Part shown: positions 6,720 to 14,298 of the stretch, piece after piece
Numbering within the stretch: position 1 is the first letter of the stretch
Layout of the letters: every line of letters starts with the position of its first letter
NCBI GenBank assembly: GCA_002378665.1
Contig: DFSO01000017.1
Location: forward strand, 10,910-41,406
Length of the DNA: 30,497 bases
Reading direction: 5' to 3'
DNA from: Loktanella sp. UBA3435
GTDB taxonomy: Bacteria; Pseudomonadota; Alphaproteobacteria; Rhodobacterales; Rhodobacteraceae
Notes under the pieces: model-generated
The model's database searches: none
What the model was told of the DNA's origin: nothing
What the model saw: only the letters and a program-made list of their open reading frames with translations
Made by a program: the position numbers and the translations under genes

Positions 6720-9676
6720 GATTTTGTTCCTTCGACTGTCAGCGCATCGTTTACGAGGGCTGCTTGTTCTGCTTTGTGACGGCTTGCGAGACCTGTGGCA
6801 GGAGATGCCGCGGCAGCGCGACCTGCGTAAGCGGGCCGTTTGATTTTCGCTTTGATCCTTGTGAGGACCCATTCGATGTTTGGCTCCATGAAGGCCCATG
6901 CACCTTGGTTTTTGGGCTCTTCCTGACACCAGACCATATCGGCGTTTTTGAACCGTTCGAGTTCGTTCAGCGCCGATTGTGCGGGGAACGGATAGAACTG
7001 CTCAAAACGCAGGAGGTAGACGTCGGTGATCCCGCGTGCGTCGCGTTCTTCGAGAAGGTCAAAGTAGACCTTGCCCGAGCACATGACGACCCGTTTGATT
7101 TTGTCGTCGGCCACCAGTTTGGTGTCAGAGTTCCCGTGCTGCGCATCGTCCCAAAGGACGCGGTGGAAGGACGATCCCGTTTGGAATTCTTCCGCCTTTG
7201 ACACTGCCATTTTGTGCCGCAACAGCGACTTTGGCGTCATCATGATCAGCGGTTTGCGGTAGCTGCGGTGCAATTGGCGCCGCAGGATGTGGAAGTAATT
7301 GGCCGGTGTCGTGCAGTTCGCCACGATCCAGTTATCGCCGCCACACATGGTGAGGAAGCGTTCAAGGCGGGCAGATGAGTGCTCTGGCCCTTGGCCTTCA
7401 TAGCCGTGCGGCAGAAGGCAAACGAGGCCTGACATGCGCAACCATTTGCTTTCACCCGAAGAGATGAACTGGTCGAACATGATCTGCGCGCCGTTGGCGA
7501 AGTCGCCGAACTGGGCTTCCCACAGGGTCAGCGCATTTGGCTCGGCCAAAGAGTAGCCGTATTCAAAGCCCAGAACCGCGTATTCGGAAAGCATCGAGTC
7601 GATGACTTCATACTGCGCTTGCCCCTCGCGGATGTGGTTCAGCGGGTAATAGCGGTCTTCATTGTCTTGGCTAATGAGCCCCGAATGGCGGTGCGAGAAT
7701 GTCCCGCGTGTACAGTCTTGGCCTGACAATCGAACGCCGTAACCTTCGGTTTGGAGTGAGCCGAAAGCAAGCGCCTCGCCTGTCGCCCAATCGAACCCTT
7801 CGCCGGTCTCAAACATTTGCGCCTTTGCTTCGAGCAAGCGGCTAACTGTTTTGTGCAGCGGGAAGTTTTCGGGTGGTGTTGTTAGGGCACGGCCGATTTG
7901 AGCCATTGTTTCAGGGCTAATCGCGGTTTTGCCGCGCTGGTATTTCTTGTTTTGCTTGTCGAGATGCGACCACTTGCCGTCGAGCCAATCGGCCTTGTTG
8001 GGTTTGTAATCTTTGCCGACTTCGAACTCTGCGTTCAAATGCGCTTGGAACGCCGCTTTCATGTCCTCGATCTCGCCCTCAGGGATGAGGCCGTCTTTGA
8101 TCAAGCGGTCAGTGTAAAGCGTGAGCGTTGTCTTTTGCTTTTTGATCTTTTTGTACATGACAGGGTTGGTGAACATGGGCTCATCGCCCTCGTTGTGACC
8201 AAACCTGCGGTAGCAAATAATGTCGAGAACCACGTCTTTGTGGAACTTTTGGCGGAACTCAGTTGCGACGCGGGCGGCATGCACAACCGCCTCTGGATCG
8301 TCGCCGTTGACGTGGAAAATTGGTGCCTCAACCATCAGCGCGATGTCTGTGGGGTAGGGCGATGAGCGCGAGAAGTGCGGCGCGGTGGTAAAGCCGATCT
8401 GGTTATTCACGATGATATGCATGGTGCCGCCAGTACGGTGACCTTTGAGGCCTGACAGGCCCAGTCCTTCGGCTACAACGCCTTGGCCTGCGAAGGCCGC
8501 GTCGCCGTGCAGCAAGATCGCAAGCACTTTTGTGCGGTCTTTGTCGTGTTTTTGATCCTGCTTCGCGCGGACCTTGCCCAGAACAACAGGGTTCACGGCC
8601 TCAAGGTGCGACGGGTTCGCGGTGAGCGACAGGTGCACAGTGTTGTCGTCAAATTGGCGGTCAGACGATGCGCCAAGGTGATATTTCACGTCGCCAGAAC
8701 CGTCCACGTCCTCGGGGCTAGAAGAGCCGCCTTGGAATTCGTTGAAAATCGCGCGGTATGGTTTTTGCATGACGTTCGCGAGGACAGAAAGACGTCCACG
8801 GTGCGGCATGCCAATGACGATGTCTTCGACGCCAAGTTGGCCGCCGCGCTTGATGATTTGCTCCATCGCGGGGATCAGGCTTTCGCCGCCATCAAGGCCG
8901 AATCGCTTGGTGCCCATGTATTTCACATGCAGGAATTTCTCGAAACCTTCGGCCTGCACGAGAGAGTTCAGGATCGCCTTGCGCCCGTTTTGGGTGAAGG
9001 TGATTTCCTTGCCGTAGCCCTCGATGCGCTCTTTGAGCCAAGCGGCCTCTTCGGGGTTCGAGATGTGCATGTATTGCAGTGCGAATGTGCCGCAGTAGGT
9101 GCGGCGCACGATGGCGAGGATGTCTTTCATCGTGGCCACTTCGAGGCCAAGCACGTTGTCGATGAAAATGGGGCGATCCATGTCGGAGGCTTCAAAGCCG
9201 TAGGACGCTGGATCAAGCTCCGGGTGCAGCGTTGTCTCGCGCATACCCAGCGGATCAAGATCGGCGATCAGGTGGCCACGGATACGGTAGGCGCGGATGA
9301 TCATGAGGGCGCGCAAGCTGTCGACGACGGCTTGGCGGACTTGGGCCTCGGAAAGCTCAACGCCTTTGTCTGCGGCTTTTGCTTTGATCTTGTCGCCAGC
9401 GGCGGCAGGCTCCACGGCCCACTGACCGTCAAGGGCGGCGGTCAGGTCGTCATTTGGCACGGGCGGCCAATCGGTGCGGCCCCATGACGGGCCTGCGGCC
9501 TCTGCCTTGGCGTCCGCAGGGGCATCGCCCAAGGATTTGAAGAAATCCCGCCAGCTTTCGTCTACTGCGTTCGGGTTATCCGCATAACGCGCATAAAGCT
9601 GTTCGACGTATTCGGCATTGTGACCTTGCAAGAAGGACGATGCGTGCATGATGTCGTTTGGGGAGTGATCGTTCAT
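6716..9676 (-). CDS. sucA: 2-oxoglutarate dehydrogenase E1 component
   Basis: The 986-residue thiamine-diphosphate enzyme decarboxylates 2-oxoglutarate and succinylates the E2 lipoyl group. It is full length for the family. The N-terminal FLQGHNAEYVEQLYARY segment is the part that docks the other subunits. The catalytic part has MPHRGRLSVLANVM, the ThDP motif around GDAAFAGQGVVAEG, and FGHNEGDEPMFTNP. The C-terminal transketolase-like region ends with EEPKNQGAWAFMEP. The start at 9676 overlaps the stop of the DUF805 gene as ATGA, and GAGG lies just upstream. The gene, also called odhA, is followed by sucB with another 4-base overlap, so E1 and E2 are translationally linked. Confidence 0.98.
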   Translation of the reverse strand: MNDHSPNDIMHASSFLQGHNAEYVEQLYARYADNPNAVDESWRDFFKSLGDAPADAKAEAAGPSWGRTDWPPVPNDDLTAALDGQWAVEPAAAGDKIKAKAADKGVELSEAQVRQAVVDSLRALMIIRAYRIRGHLIADLDPLGMRETTLHPELDPASYGFEASDMDRPIFIDNVLGLEVATMKDILAIVRRTYCGTFALQYMHISNPEEAAWLKERIEGYGKEITFTQNGRKAILNSLVQAEGFEKFLHVKYMGTKRFGLDGGESLIPAMEQIIKRGGQLGVEDIVIGMPHRGRLSVLANVMQKPYRAIFNEFQGGSSSPEDVDGSGDVKYHLGASSDRQFDDNTVHLSLTANPSHLEAVNPVVLGKVRAKQDQKHDKDRTKVLAILLHGDAAFAGQGVVAEGLGLSGLKGHRTGGTMHIIVNNQIGFTTAPHFSRSSPYPTDIALMVEAPIFHVNGDDPEAVVHAARVATEFRQKFHKDVVLDIICYRRFGHNEGDEPMFTNPVMYKKIKKQKTTLTLYTDRLIKDGLIPEGEIEDMKAAFQAHLNAEFEVGKDYKPNKADWLDGKWSHLDKQNKKYQRGKTAISPETMAQIGRALTTPPENFPLHKTVSRLLEAKAQMFETGEGFDWATGEALAFGSLQTEGYGVRLSGQDCTRGTFSHRHSGLISQDNEDRYYPLNHIREGQAQYEVIDSMLSEYAVLGFEYGYSLAEPNALTLWEAQFGDFANGAQIMFDQFISSGESKWLRMSGLVCLLPHGYEGQGPEHSSARLERFLTMCGGDNWIVANCTTPANYFHILRRQLHRSYRKPLIMMTPKSLLRHKMAVSKAEEFQTGSSFHRVLWDDAQHGNSDTKLVADDKIKRVVMCSGKVYFDLLEERDARGITDVYLLRFEQFYPFPAQSALNELERFKNADMVWCQEEPKNQGAWAFMEPNIEWVLTRIKAKIKRPAYAGRAAAASPATGLASRHKAEQAALVNDALTVEGTKS

Positions 9677-10212
9677 GAGGGGACCTCATTAGGGTTGGCC
9701 GAGTGCACCTCGGCTTGTTTCGAAGGCTTCAGGTAGAGCCAAAGGGGAAATATAAACGGCAAAAGCGGCGCAATAAAACAAAGGAAGAACCCAAGTAGCG
9801 TTGCGGGGATTGTTCCAGACTGAGACTGTCTTAAGTCAATAACACCACGTCCAGATGTAAAGGTTCCGGTCCAGACCATGACGATGACGAAAAGTGCGGC
9901 GAGAGCTGCTGGAACGACCCAAAGCACGCTATGCTTGGCGTCTATAAGTCGACGCATGCAGATCGCAATAACCGGAACAAGGATAAGAATGCTGACAAGG
10001 CGAGCAGCTTCGTGATTGGTACGGAGCATGGTGAGTTTATAATCGGCACTTAAATAACCTTTTGCGGTGAAAAATGACCAATCGATGCCAGCAGCAACCA
10101 AACCCATCAATACCGTAAATGCCGCAAACCACCAGAATTCAGACCGCGTTGCGCGGCCCGAAAACTGGAAGGATTTTTTCAATCCGAGCGCTATGCCATC
10201 TGCTGGGCTCAC
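9673..10212 (-). CDS. DUF805 membrane protein between sucD and sucA
   Basis: The 179-residue protein begins with the DUF805 signature (LKKSFQFSGRATRSEFWWF) and has about four hydrophobic segments (about 29-47, 72-86, 100-117 and 144-166). DUF805 proteins are inner-membrane proteins of unknown function. It starts with GTG at 10212, directly after the sucD TAA, without a clear ribosome-binding site, and its stop overlaps the sucA start as ATGA. It is therefore locked into the operon between succinyl-CoA synthetase and the E1 subunit, which suggests co-expression but not a function. Confidence 0.85.
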   Translation of the reverse strand: MSPADGIALGLKKSFQFSGRATRSEFWWFAAFTVLMGLVAAGIDWSFFTAKGYLSADYKLTMLRTNHEAARLVSILILVPVIAICMRRLIDAKHSVLWVVPAALAALFVIVMVWTGTFTSGRGVIDLRQSQSGTIPATLLGFFLCFIAPLLPFIFPLWLYLKPSKQAEVHSANPNEVPS

Positions 10213-11094
10213 TTATCCAATAGCCTTCAGCACGGCCTCGCCAAGTGTGGCTGGGCTGTCTGCAACAATAATCCCTGCTTTTTTCATCGCTTCGATCTTG
10301 CTTTCAGCGTCGCCTTTGCCGCCAGCGACGATTGCGCCTGCGTGGCCCATGCGGCGGCCTGGAGGGGCGGTGCGGCCTGCGATGAAGCCAGCGGTTGGTT
10401 TCCAGCGGCCTTTTTTGCGCTGGGCTGCGAGGAATTCGGCTGCTTCTTCTTCAGCAGACCCGCCGATTTCGCCGATCATGATCATTGAGTGTGTCTCGTC
10501 GTCGTCGAGGAACATGTTCAGGACGTCGATGTGCTCTGTCCCTTTGATTGGGTCGCCGCCGATGCCCACAGCGGTGGACTGGCCGAGGCCGAGATCAGTT
10601 GTTTGCTTGACGGCCTCATAGGTGAGCGTGCCGGAGCGGGACACAACGCCTACCGAGCCGCGCTTGTGAATGTGGCCGGGCATGATGCCGATTTTGCACG
10701 CGTCTGGCGTAATCACGCCGGGGCAGTTTGGCCCGATGAGACGGGACTTGGAGCCTTCGAGGGCGCGCTTGACGCGCATCATGTCGAGGACTGGAATGCC
10801 TTCGGTGATGCAGATGATGAGTTCCATTTCGGCGTCGATCGCCTCGAGGATGGAATCAGCAGCAAAGGGCGGCGGCACATAGATCACGGAGGCATTGGCG
10901 GATGTGACGTGGCGCGCCTCGTGGACCGAGTTGAAGATAGGCAGGTCGAGGTGGGTTTGGCCACCTTTGCCAGGTGTCACGCCGCCGACCATCTTGGTGC
11001 CGTAAGCAATCGCTTGCTCGGAGTGGAATGTGCCCTGCGAGCCTGTGAGGCCTTGGCAGATTACGAGGGTATTTTCGTCTACGAGAATGGCCAT
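10213..11094 (-). CDS. sucD: Succinyl-CoA synthetase (ADP-forming) alpha subunit
   Basis: The 293-residue subunit carries the CoA-binding Rossmann domain (GLTGSQGTFHSEQAIAYG, about 15-32) and the phosphohistidine loop GHAGAIVAGGKGDAESK, with active-site His251. It matches the length of the family. With SucC it converts succinyl-CoA to succinate while making ATP or GTP. The start at 11094 is fixed by a perfect TAAGGAGG seven bases upstream; the reading frame open to 11139 is just upstream sequence. The TAA inside that Shine-Dalgarno is also the stop of a 30-codon ORF immediately upstream. The beta-subunit gene is upstream, separated by a lipoprotein gene and this small ORF. Confidence 0.97.
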   Translation of the reverse strand: MAILVDENTLVICQGLTGSQGTFHSEQAIAYGTKMVGGVTPGKGGQTHLDLPIFNSVHEARHVTSANASVIYVPPPFAADSILEAIDAEMELIICITEGIPVLDMMRVKRALEGSKSRLIGPNCPGVITPDACKIGIMPGHIHKRGSVGVVSRSGTLTYEAVKQTTDLGLGQSTAVGIGGDPIKGTEHIDVLNMFLDDDETHSMIMIGEIGGSAEEEAAEFLAAQRKKGRWKPTAGFIAGRTAPPGRRMGHAGAIVAGGKGDAESKIEAMKKAGIIVADSPATLGEAVLKAIG

Positions 11095-11104
11095 TGGGGC
11101 CTCC

Positions 11105-11197
11105 TTAGTTCGCAAATACGACGAATGTTTCGCCGCCATTTGTATCGTGTGTGAATGAGTGGAACTGGCCGGCGATCTTGAGTGTGAGGGTGGCCAT
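11105..11197 (-). CDS. Possible 30-residue leader peptide / small protein upstream of sucD
   Basis: On the minus strand an ATG at 11197 opens a 30-codon frame beginning MATLTLKIAGQF and ending in TAA at 11105. An AGGAA lies about six bases before the ATG. The TAA is the first part of the sucD Shine-Dalgarno (TAAGGAGG), so ribosomes finishing this peptide would be placed on the sucD start site. The peptide has an alternating polar/hydrophobic pattern and no signal sequence. It could be a translational-coupling leader or a small protein; a chance ORF cannot be excluded. Confidence 0.5.
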   Translation of the reverse strand: MATLTLKIAGQFHSFTHDTNGGETFVVFAN

Positions 11198-11237
11198 GTC
11201 GGTTCCTAGGTGCGTAAGGGCGAGACAGAGTAGGTCA

Positions 11238-11278
11238 GATTTCACGCCAAAGCAAAGTCGTTGCCGCAACGTGAAATC
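11238..11278. repeat. Inverted repeat between the lipoprotein gene and the sucD leader ORF
   Basis: GATTTCACG (11238-11246) and CGTGAAATC (11270-11278) are perfect inverted arms around a 23-base loop. The right arm overlaps a smaller palindrome, CGTTGC-C-GCAACG (11259-11271), so two alternative hairpins are possible. Lying between sucC and sucD cistrons, it could be a processing or stability element of the operon mRNA, or a partial terminator. Confidence 0.5.
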
Positions 11279-11290
11279 AATGCGTGTCGT

Positions 11291-11518
11291 TTAAGGGAAC
11301 ACTGTCTGTACGATTGAGCCAGTTTGCGCGGTGTTGTCGTCGATCACGATAACCTGCGTCGTTGTTGTCCCTGTTGGCATCTTGCCACCTGGCGCATCGG
11401 CGTGTGGATTTTCGATCTGTGGACCATTGCGAACGGTGCTTGGTTCACGGTCTTGGACGCCACAACCAGCGACGGCGAGAACGCCTGCAAGTGTCAGTGC
11501 TGCTTTAAACTTAGACAT
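11291..11518 (-). CDS. Small lipoprotein between sucC and sucD
   Basis: The 75-residue protein has a lipoprotein signal peptide: MSKFKAALTLAGVLAVAGC, with the lipobox ending in Cys19. The mature chain is short, polar and rich in Pro, Thr and Asp, and has no recognisable domain. The start at 11518 lies three bases after the sucC stop, and its Shine-Dalgarno (AAAGGG) is formed by the last codons of sucC, so it is translated from the same mRNA. Its function is unknown; an outer-membrane or periplasmic anchor is expected from the signal. Confidence 0.8.
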   Translation of the reverse strand: MSKFKAALTLAGVLAVAGCGVQDREPSTVRNGPQIENPHADAPGGKMPTGTTTTQVIVIDDNTAQTGSIVQTVFP

Positions 11519-11521
11519 ATT

Positions 11522-12715
11522 TTACCCTTTCACTGCGGCGACAATTTTTTGCGCACCGTCTTTAAGGTCATCTGCCGCGATGACGTCGAGACCTGAATTG
11601 TTGATGATTGCCTTACCTTCTGCAACGTTCGTCCCTTCAAGACGCACGACCAATGGCACTTTCAGTCCCACTTCTTTCACCGCTGCGACAACGCCTTCGG
11701 CGATAACGTCGCACCGCATGATCCCGCCGAAGATGTTGACCAATATGCCTTTGACCTGCGGGTCGGAGGTGATGATCTTAAATGCTTCAGTGACTTTTTC
11801 TTTGGTTGCACCGCCGCCAACATCTAGGAAGTTGGCAGGCTCTGCGCCGTAGAGCTTGATGATGTCCATTGTGGCCATCGCCAACCCTGCGCCGTTGACC
11901 ATGCAACCGATTTCGCCGTCGAGCGCGATGTAGTTGAGGTCGAATTTGGAGGCTGCGAGCTCTTTTGGGTCTTCTTCGGTCTCATCACGTAATGCAGCGA
12001 TATCAGCGTGGCGATAGATCGCGTTGCCGTCGAAGGACACTTTCGCGTCCAGAACCTTAAGGTCGCCCTTGTCGGTGACGATCAACGGGTTGATCTCCAG
12101 CATTTCCATGTCTTTTTCGGTGAACGCTTTGAAAAGCTGACCCATCAGGGTCACGCATTGTTTGACTTGGTTGCCCGTCAGGCCAAGTGCGAATGCAACG
12201 CGGCGTCCGTGGAACGCTTGGTAGCCTGTGGCAGGATCAACAGTAAAGTTGATGATCTTCTCAGGAGTGTTTGCGGCCACCTCTTCGATGTCCATGCCAC
12301 CCTCGGTGGAGACGACAAAGCCGATGCGCGATGTTTGGCGGTCAACGAGCAGGGCGAGGTACATTTCTGTCTCGATGCCTGAACCGTCTTCGATGTAGAC
12401 GCGGTTCACAACCTTGCCTGCTGGGCCTGTCTGGTGTGTGACCAATGTGCGGCCCAACATTTTCTTGGCTTCTTGTGCGGCTTCTTCAACGGAACGGGCA
12501 AGACGAACGCCGCCTGCTTCGCCTGCGTCGGCTTCTTTGAATTTGCCCTTGCCGCGGCCACCTGCGTGGATTTGCGCTTTTACAACCCAAAGCGGGCCGT
12601 CCATTTCGCCCGCGGCTGTTTTGGCGTCTTCTGCCTTGAGGACGGCACGGCCATCGCTAACAGGGGCACCGTAAGATTTCAAAAGTGCCTTGGCTTGGTA
12701 TTCGTGGATGTTCAT
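11522..12715 (-). CDS. sucC: Succinyl-CoA synthetase (ADP-forming) beta subunit
   Basis: The 397-residue subunit begins MNIHEYQAKALLKSYGAPV, the family hallmark, and has an N-terminal ATP-grasp domain (KAQIHAGGRGKGKFKE; metal-binding EINPLIVTDKGDLKVLDAK). Its C-terminal flavodoxin-like CoA-ligase domain contains NFLDVGGGATKEKV and VNIFGGIMRCD. It supplies the nucleotide site of the SucCD heterodimer. The start at 12715 is chosen on family alignment, with GAGGGA upstream. It is the first gene of the sucC-sucD-sucA-sucB group, and its upstream region carries the paired GTGATCAC boxes and a LacI-type palindrome, pointing to transcriptional control of the whole group from this position. Confidence 0.97.
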   Translation of the reverse strand: MNIHEYQAKALLKSYGAPVSDGRAVLKAEDAKTAAGEMDGPLWVVKAQIHAGGRGKGKFKEADAGEAGGVRLARSVEEAAQEAKKMLGRTLVTHQTGPAGKVVNRVYIEDGSGIETEMYLALLVDRQTSRIGFVVSTEGGMDIEEVAANTPEKIINFTVDPATGYQAFHGRRVAFALGLTGNQVKQCVTLMGQLFKAFTEKDMEMLEINPLIVTDKGDLKVLDAKVSFDGNAIYRHADIAALRDETEEDPKELAASKFDLNYIALDGEIGCMVNGAGLAMATMDIIKLYGAEPANFLDVGGGATKEKVTEAFKIITSDPQVKGILVNIFGGIMRCDVIAEGVVAAVKEVGLKVPLVVRLEGTNVAEGKAIINNSGLDVIAADDLKDGAQKIVAAVKG

Positions 12716-12812
12716 TGCTGTCCCTCGGGTTCGCTCTGGTTTCACTCGGTTAAAACACAACGCTGCCTATGACAGAATAACAAATTGTTAGTTAAGAAGG
12801 AAAATCCGACAT

Positions 12813-12824
12813 TTGTGATCACAG
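12813..12824. promoter_or_regulatory. GTGATCAC box, gene-proximal, upstream of sucC
   Basis: TTGTGATCACAG matches the gntR palindrome at 11 of 12 positions. Its centre is about 104 bp upstream of the sucC start codon and exactly 21 bp from the next box. It is probably a site for the GntR regulator (inference from motif sharing). Confidence 0.75.
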
Positions 12825-12833
12825 GGTAAAATG

Positions 12834-12845
12834 CTGTGATCACAA
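12834..12845. promoter_or_regulatory. GTGATCAC box, gene-distal, upstream of sucC
   Basis: CTGTGATCACAA matches at 11 of 12 positions. Its centre is 21 bp (two helical turns) from the first box and 21 bp from the GTTTGCGCAAAC palindrome on its other side. Confidence 0.75.
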
Positions 12846-12853
12846 AAATGAGA

Positions 12854-12867
12854 TGTTTGCGCAAACC
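12854..12867. promoter_or_regulatory. LacI-type palindrome GTTTGCGCAAAC upstream of sucC
   Basis: TGTTTGCGCAAACC contains a perfect 12-bp palindrome with a central CpG, the layout of LacI-family operators. Similar sequences occur upstream of mdh and sdhC. The R. sphaeroides LacI-family regulator CceR activates TCA-cycle genes, so a CceR-type site is a reasonable reading, but I cannot verify its consensus here. Confidence 0.55.
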
Positions 12868-12947
12868 TATGATTCGGAGGGGGCGATATCGCGATAAATC
12901 TGCCCATTGGGGCTGGTGTAGAGTGCCGCCTATGGTGCCCGAAAGCG

Positions 12948-12975
12948 AGTAGGATGGGTTTTAACCCATCCCACT
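12948..12975. terminator. Stem-loop downstream of the secreted-protein gene
   Basis: GGATGGGTT (12952-12960) and AACCCATCC (12963-12971) form a strong 9-bp stem with a two-base loop, extendable by AGT/ACT with one mismatch. It begins 13 bases past the stop at 12988 on the minus strand. There is no T-run after it, so termination efficiency is uncertain, but it separates this gene from the sucC promoter region. Confidence 0.6.
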
Positions 12976-12987
12976 TTAGCGGCATTA

Positions 12988-14175
12988 TTAGTTCAACACG
13001 ACCATATAGAGTGGCGCCGCACCGCCGACCAACTGCTCGAATTGCCAAAGGCGTTGGCGATTCACCAGCAGCCCTTTTTCAACATAGGGCAGAACGCCCT
13101 CGCCTTGGATCATCGACACGATGTTGATGTCGGGGGGATTGTTCATAAAGACCTCAACGTTGATGCCCGCGTCATCGCCAAAGCGCCAGTGGGGGATCAG
13201 GAGGTCACCGTTCAAGACCGCCTCTGCATCGGCCAAGACACCCTGCCACATCGGGCCAATATTTGGGTCGAACGGGATCGGCAAGACGCTTTGCTGGGTC
13301 GGGTTGGGAATCCATTCCATTTTGTTGTCGGTCTCGGTGGCGACGCGGGCCCAGAAGGTTCTATTATCGGCAATCATCGACAAGAAGTGATCATGCGCTG
13401 CCGCCAAACGGGGCGCATCGGGCGTGCCTTCAATAACGTAAATGAACATGGAGATCAGGTCGAGAAAGTAGCCGTCGTCTCCAGTGACATAGGACCTAGG
13501 CCGCTCGACGTTAAATGCTTTGATCGCGTCGGAGGCGGCGATGACCCGCGTGATGGCGGGGGTGGGATCGGTCGCGAGGATGGTTTCGCTGACGCCCGAC
13601 AGCATCTGCGCATAGGCCGACAGCCACGCCGCATCGGCGGTATCAAATTGGATGGTAATCGCTGTCGACGTATCGGTAATGTTGAGGTGCCGTGAGACGA
13701 CCTCAAACACGCCTTCGCCTGCGTCGCGATTGCCGTTGGCGTTGATGTCGAACCAGATGTCTTGTGTGTTGATTTTGACGGCGACCGCGTCGTTATCGGT
13801 GATCGTGTCTAATGATGTGATCGCTGGGCCGAGATCGGCAACCGCGCCTTCAAAGAGGGTTGCGACGATGCCGGATTCAAACGGCGTTGCGTTCGGATTG
13901 GTGAGGGTTTGCGGCAAGCGCAGAAACGGCAGATTAATCCCGCGCAGCATCTCTTCGTTAAACGCGGTGGCGTAACGGAGTTGCAACGTGTGTTCAATTG
14001 CGGCCAAGAATTGCGCGCCGCCGAGGGCGAATGCGTCCGAAGGGGAGGGCGCGTCGATGGCTTGCAATGTGCTGATTGTGCTGCTGAGGCCCTGATCGCG
14101 GAGCATTTCGAAATAGGTGCTTTGCGCTGAGGCGGTGGTGCCAAGCGTGAGGCAGGCGAGAGCTGTGGTTCGCAT
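12988..14175 (-). CDS. Secreted protein of unknown function with a possible calcium loop
   Basis: The 395-residue protein has a short Sec signal peptide (MRTTALACLTLGTTASAQ) and a soluble mature chain that I cannot assign to a family. One stretch, DINANGNRDAGEG (about residue 143), has the spacing of Asp/Asn ligands seen in EF-hand or dockerin calcium loops. Many Trp and Pro residues lie in the C-terminal half. The start at 14175 has AAAGGATG nine bases upstream. The gene has a dedicated control region: the mdh terminator lies upstream of it and a 26-bp near-perfect palindrome sits at about -27 to -52, so it is probably expressed separately from mdh and sucC. Orthologues next to mdh in Rhodobacterales seem likely but I could not check. 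Confidence 0.75.
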   Translation of the reverse strand: MRTTALACLTLGTTASAQSTYFEMLRDQGLSSTISTLQAIDAPSPSDAFALGGAQFLAAIEHTLQLRYATAFNEEMLRGINLPFLRLPQTLTNPNATPFESGIVATLFEGAVADLGPAITSLDTITDNDAVAVKINTQDIWFDINANGNRDAGEGVFEVVSRHLNITDTSTAITIQFDTADAAWLSAYAQMLSGVSETILATDPTPAITRVIAASDAIKAFNVERPRSYVTGDDGYFLDLISMFIYVIEGTPDAPRLAAAHDHFLSMIADNRTFWARVATETDNKMEWIPNPTQQSVLPIPFDPNIGPMWQGVLADAEAVLNGDLLIPHWRFGDDAGINVEVFMNNPPDINIVSMIQGEGVLPYVEKGLLVNRQRLWQFEQLVGGAAPLYMVVLN

Positions 14176-14201
14176 GGAATCATCCTTTCGGGTGCATGAT
14201 T

Positions 14202-14227
14202 TGAACGTAGTTCATGAACTGCGTTCA
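14202..14227. promoter_or_regulatory. 26-bp palindromic operator (TetR-like) upstream of the secreted-protein gene
   Basis: The halves TGAACGTAGTTCA and TGAACTGCGTTCA are inverted copies of each other with one mismatched pair. Inside is a perfect 12-bp palindrome, AGTTCATGAACT. Length and symmetry resemble TetR-family operators. It lies 27-52 bases before the start codon at 14175. No TetR-family gene is in the window, so the regulator would be encoded elsewhere. Confidence 0.65.
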
Positions 14228-14244
14228 CGCAAGTCTTCGCGCAA

Positions 14245-14276
14245 AGAAAAAAGGGCGCCCCGAGGGAGCGCCCTTT
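14245..14276 (-). terminator. Rho-independent terminator of mdh
   Basis: AAAGGGCGC (14250-14258) and GCGCCCTTT (14268-14276) form a 9-bp GC-rich stem. Read on the minus strand, it is followed by TTTTTTC, the classical U-tract. It starts 23 bases after the mdh stop codon and so closes the mdh transcript before the secreted-protein gene. Confidence 0.9.
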
Positions 14277-14298
14277 AATCAGTAGATCAGGGTTTGGC

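Noticed and set aside
6133..6843. Plus-strand Ala/Ser-rich frame of 236 codons
   Set aside because: Antisense to the Ala/Pro-rich linker and lipoyl domain of sucB; a compositional artefact.
8483..9487. Long plus-strand open frame of 334 codons
   Set aside because: It lies entirely antisense to the well-conserved sucA; its length follows from the codon bias of that gene, and the translation resembles no protein family.
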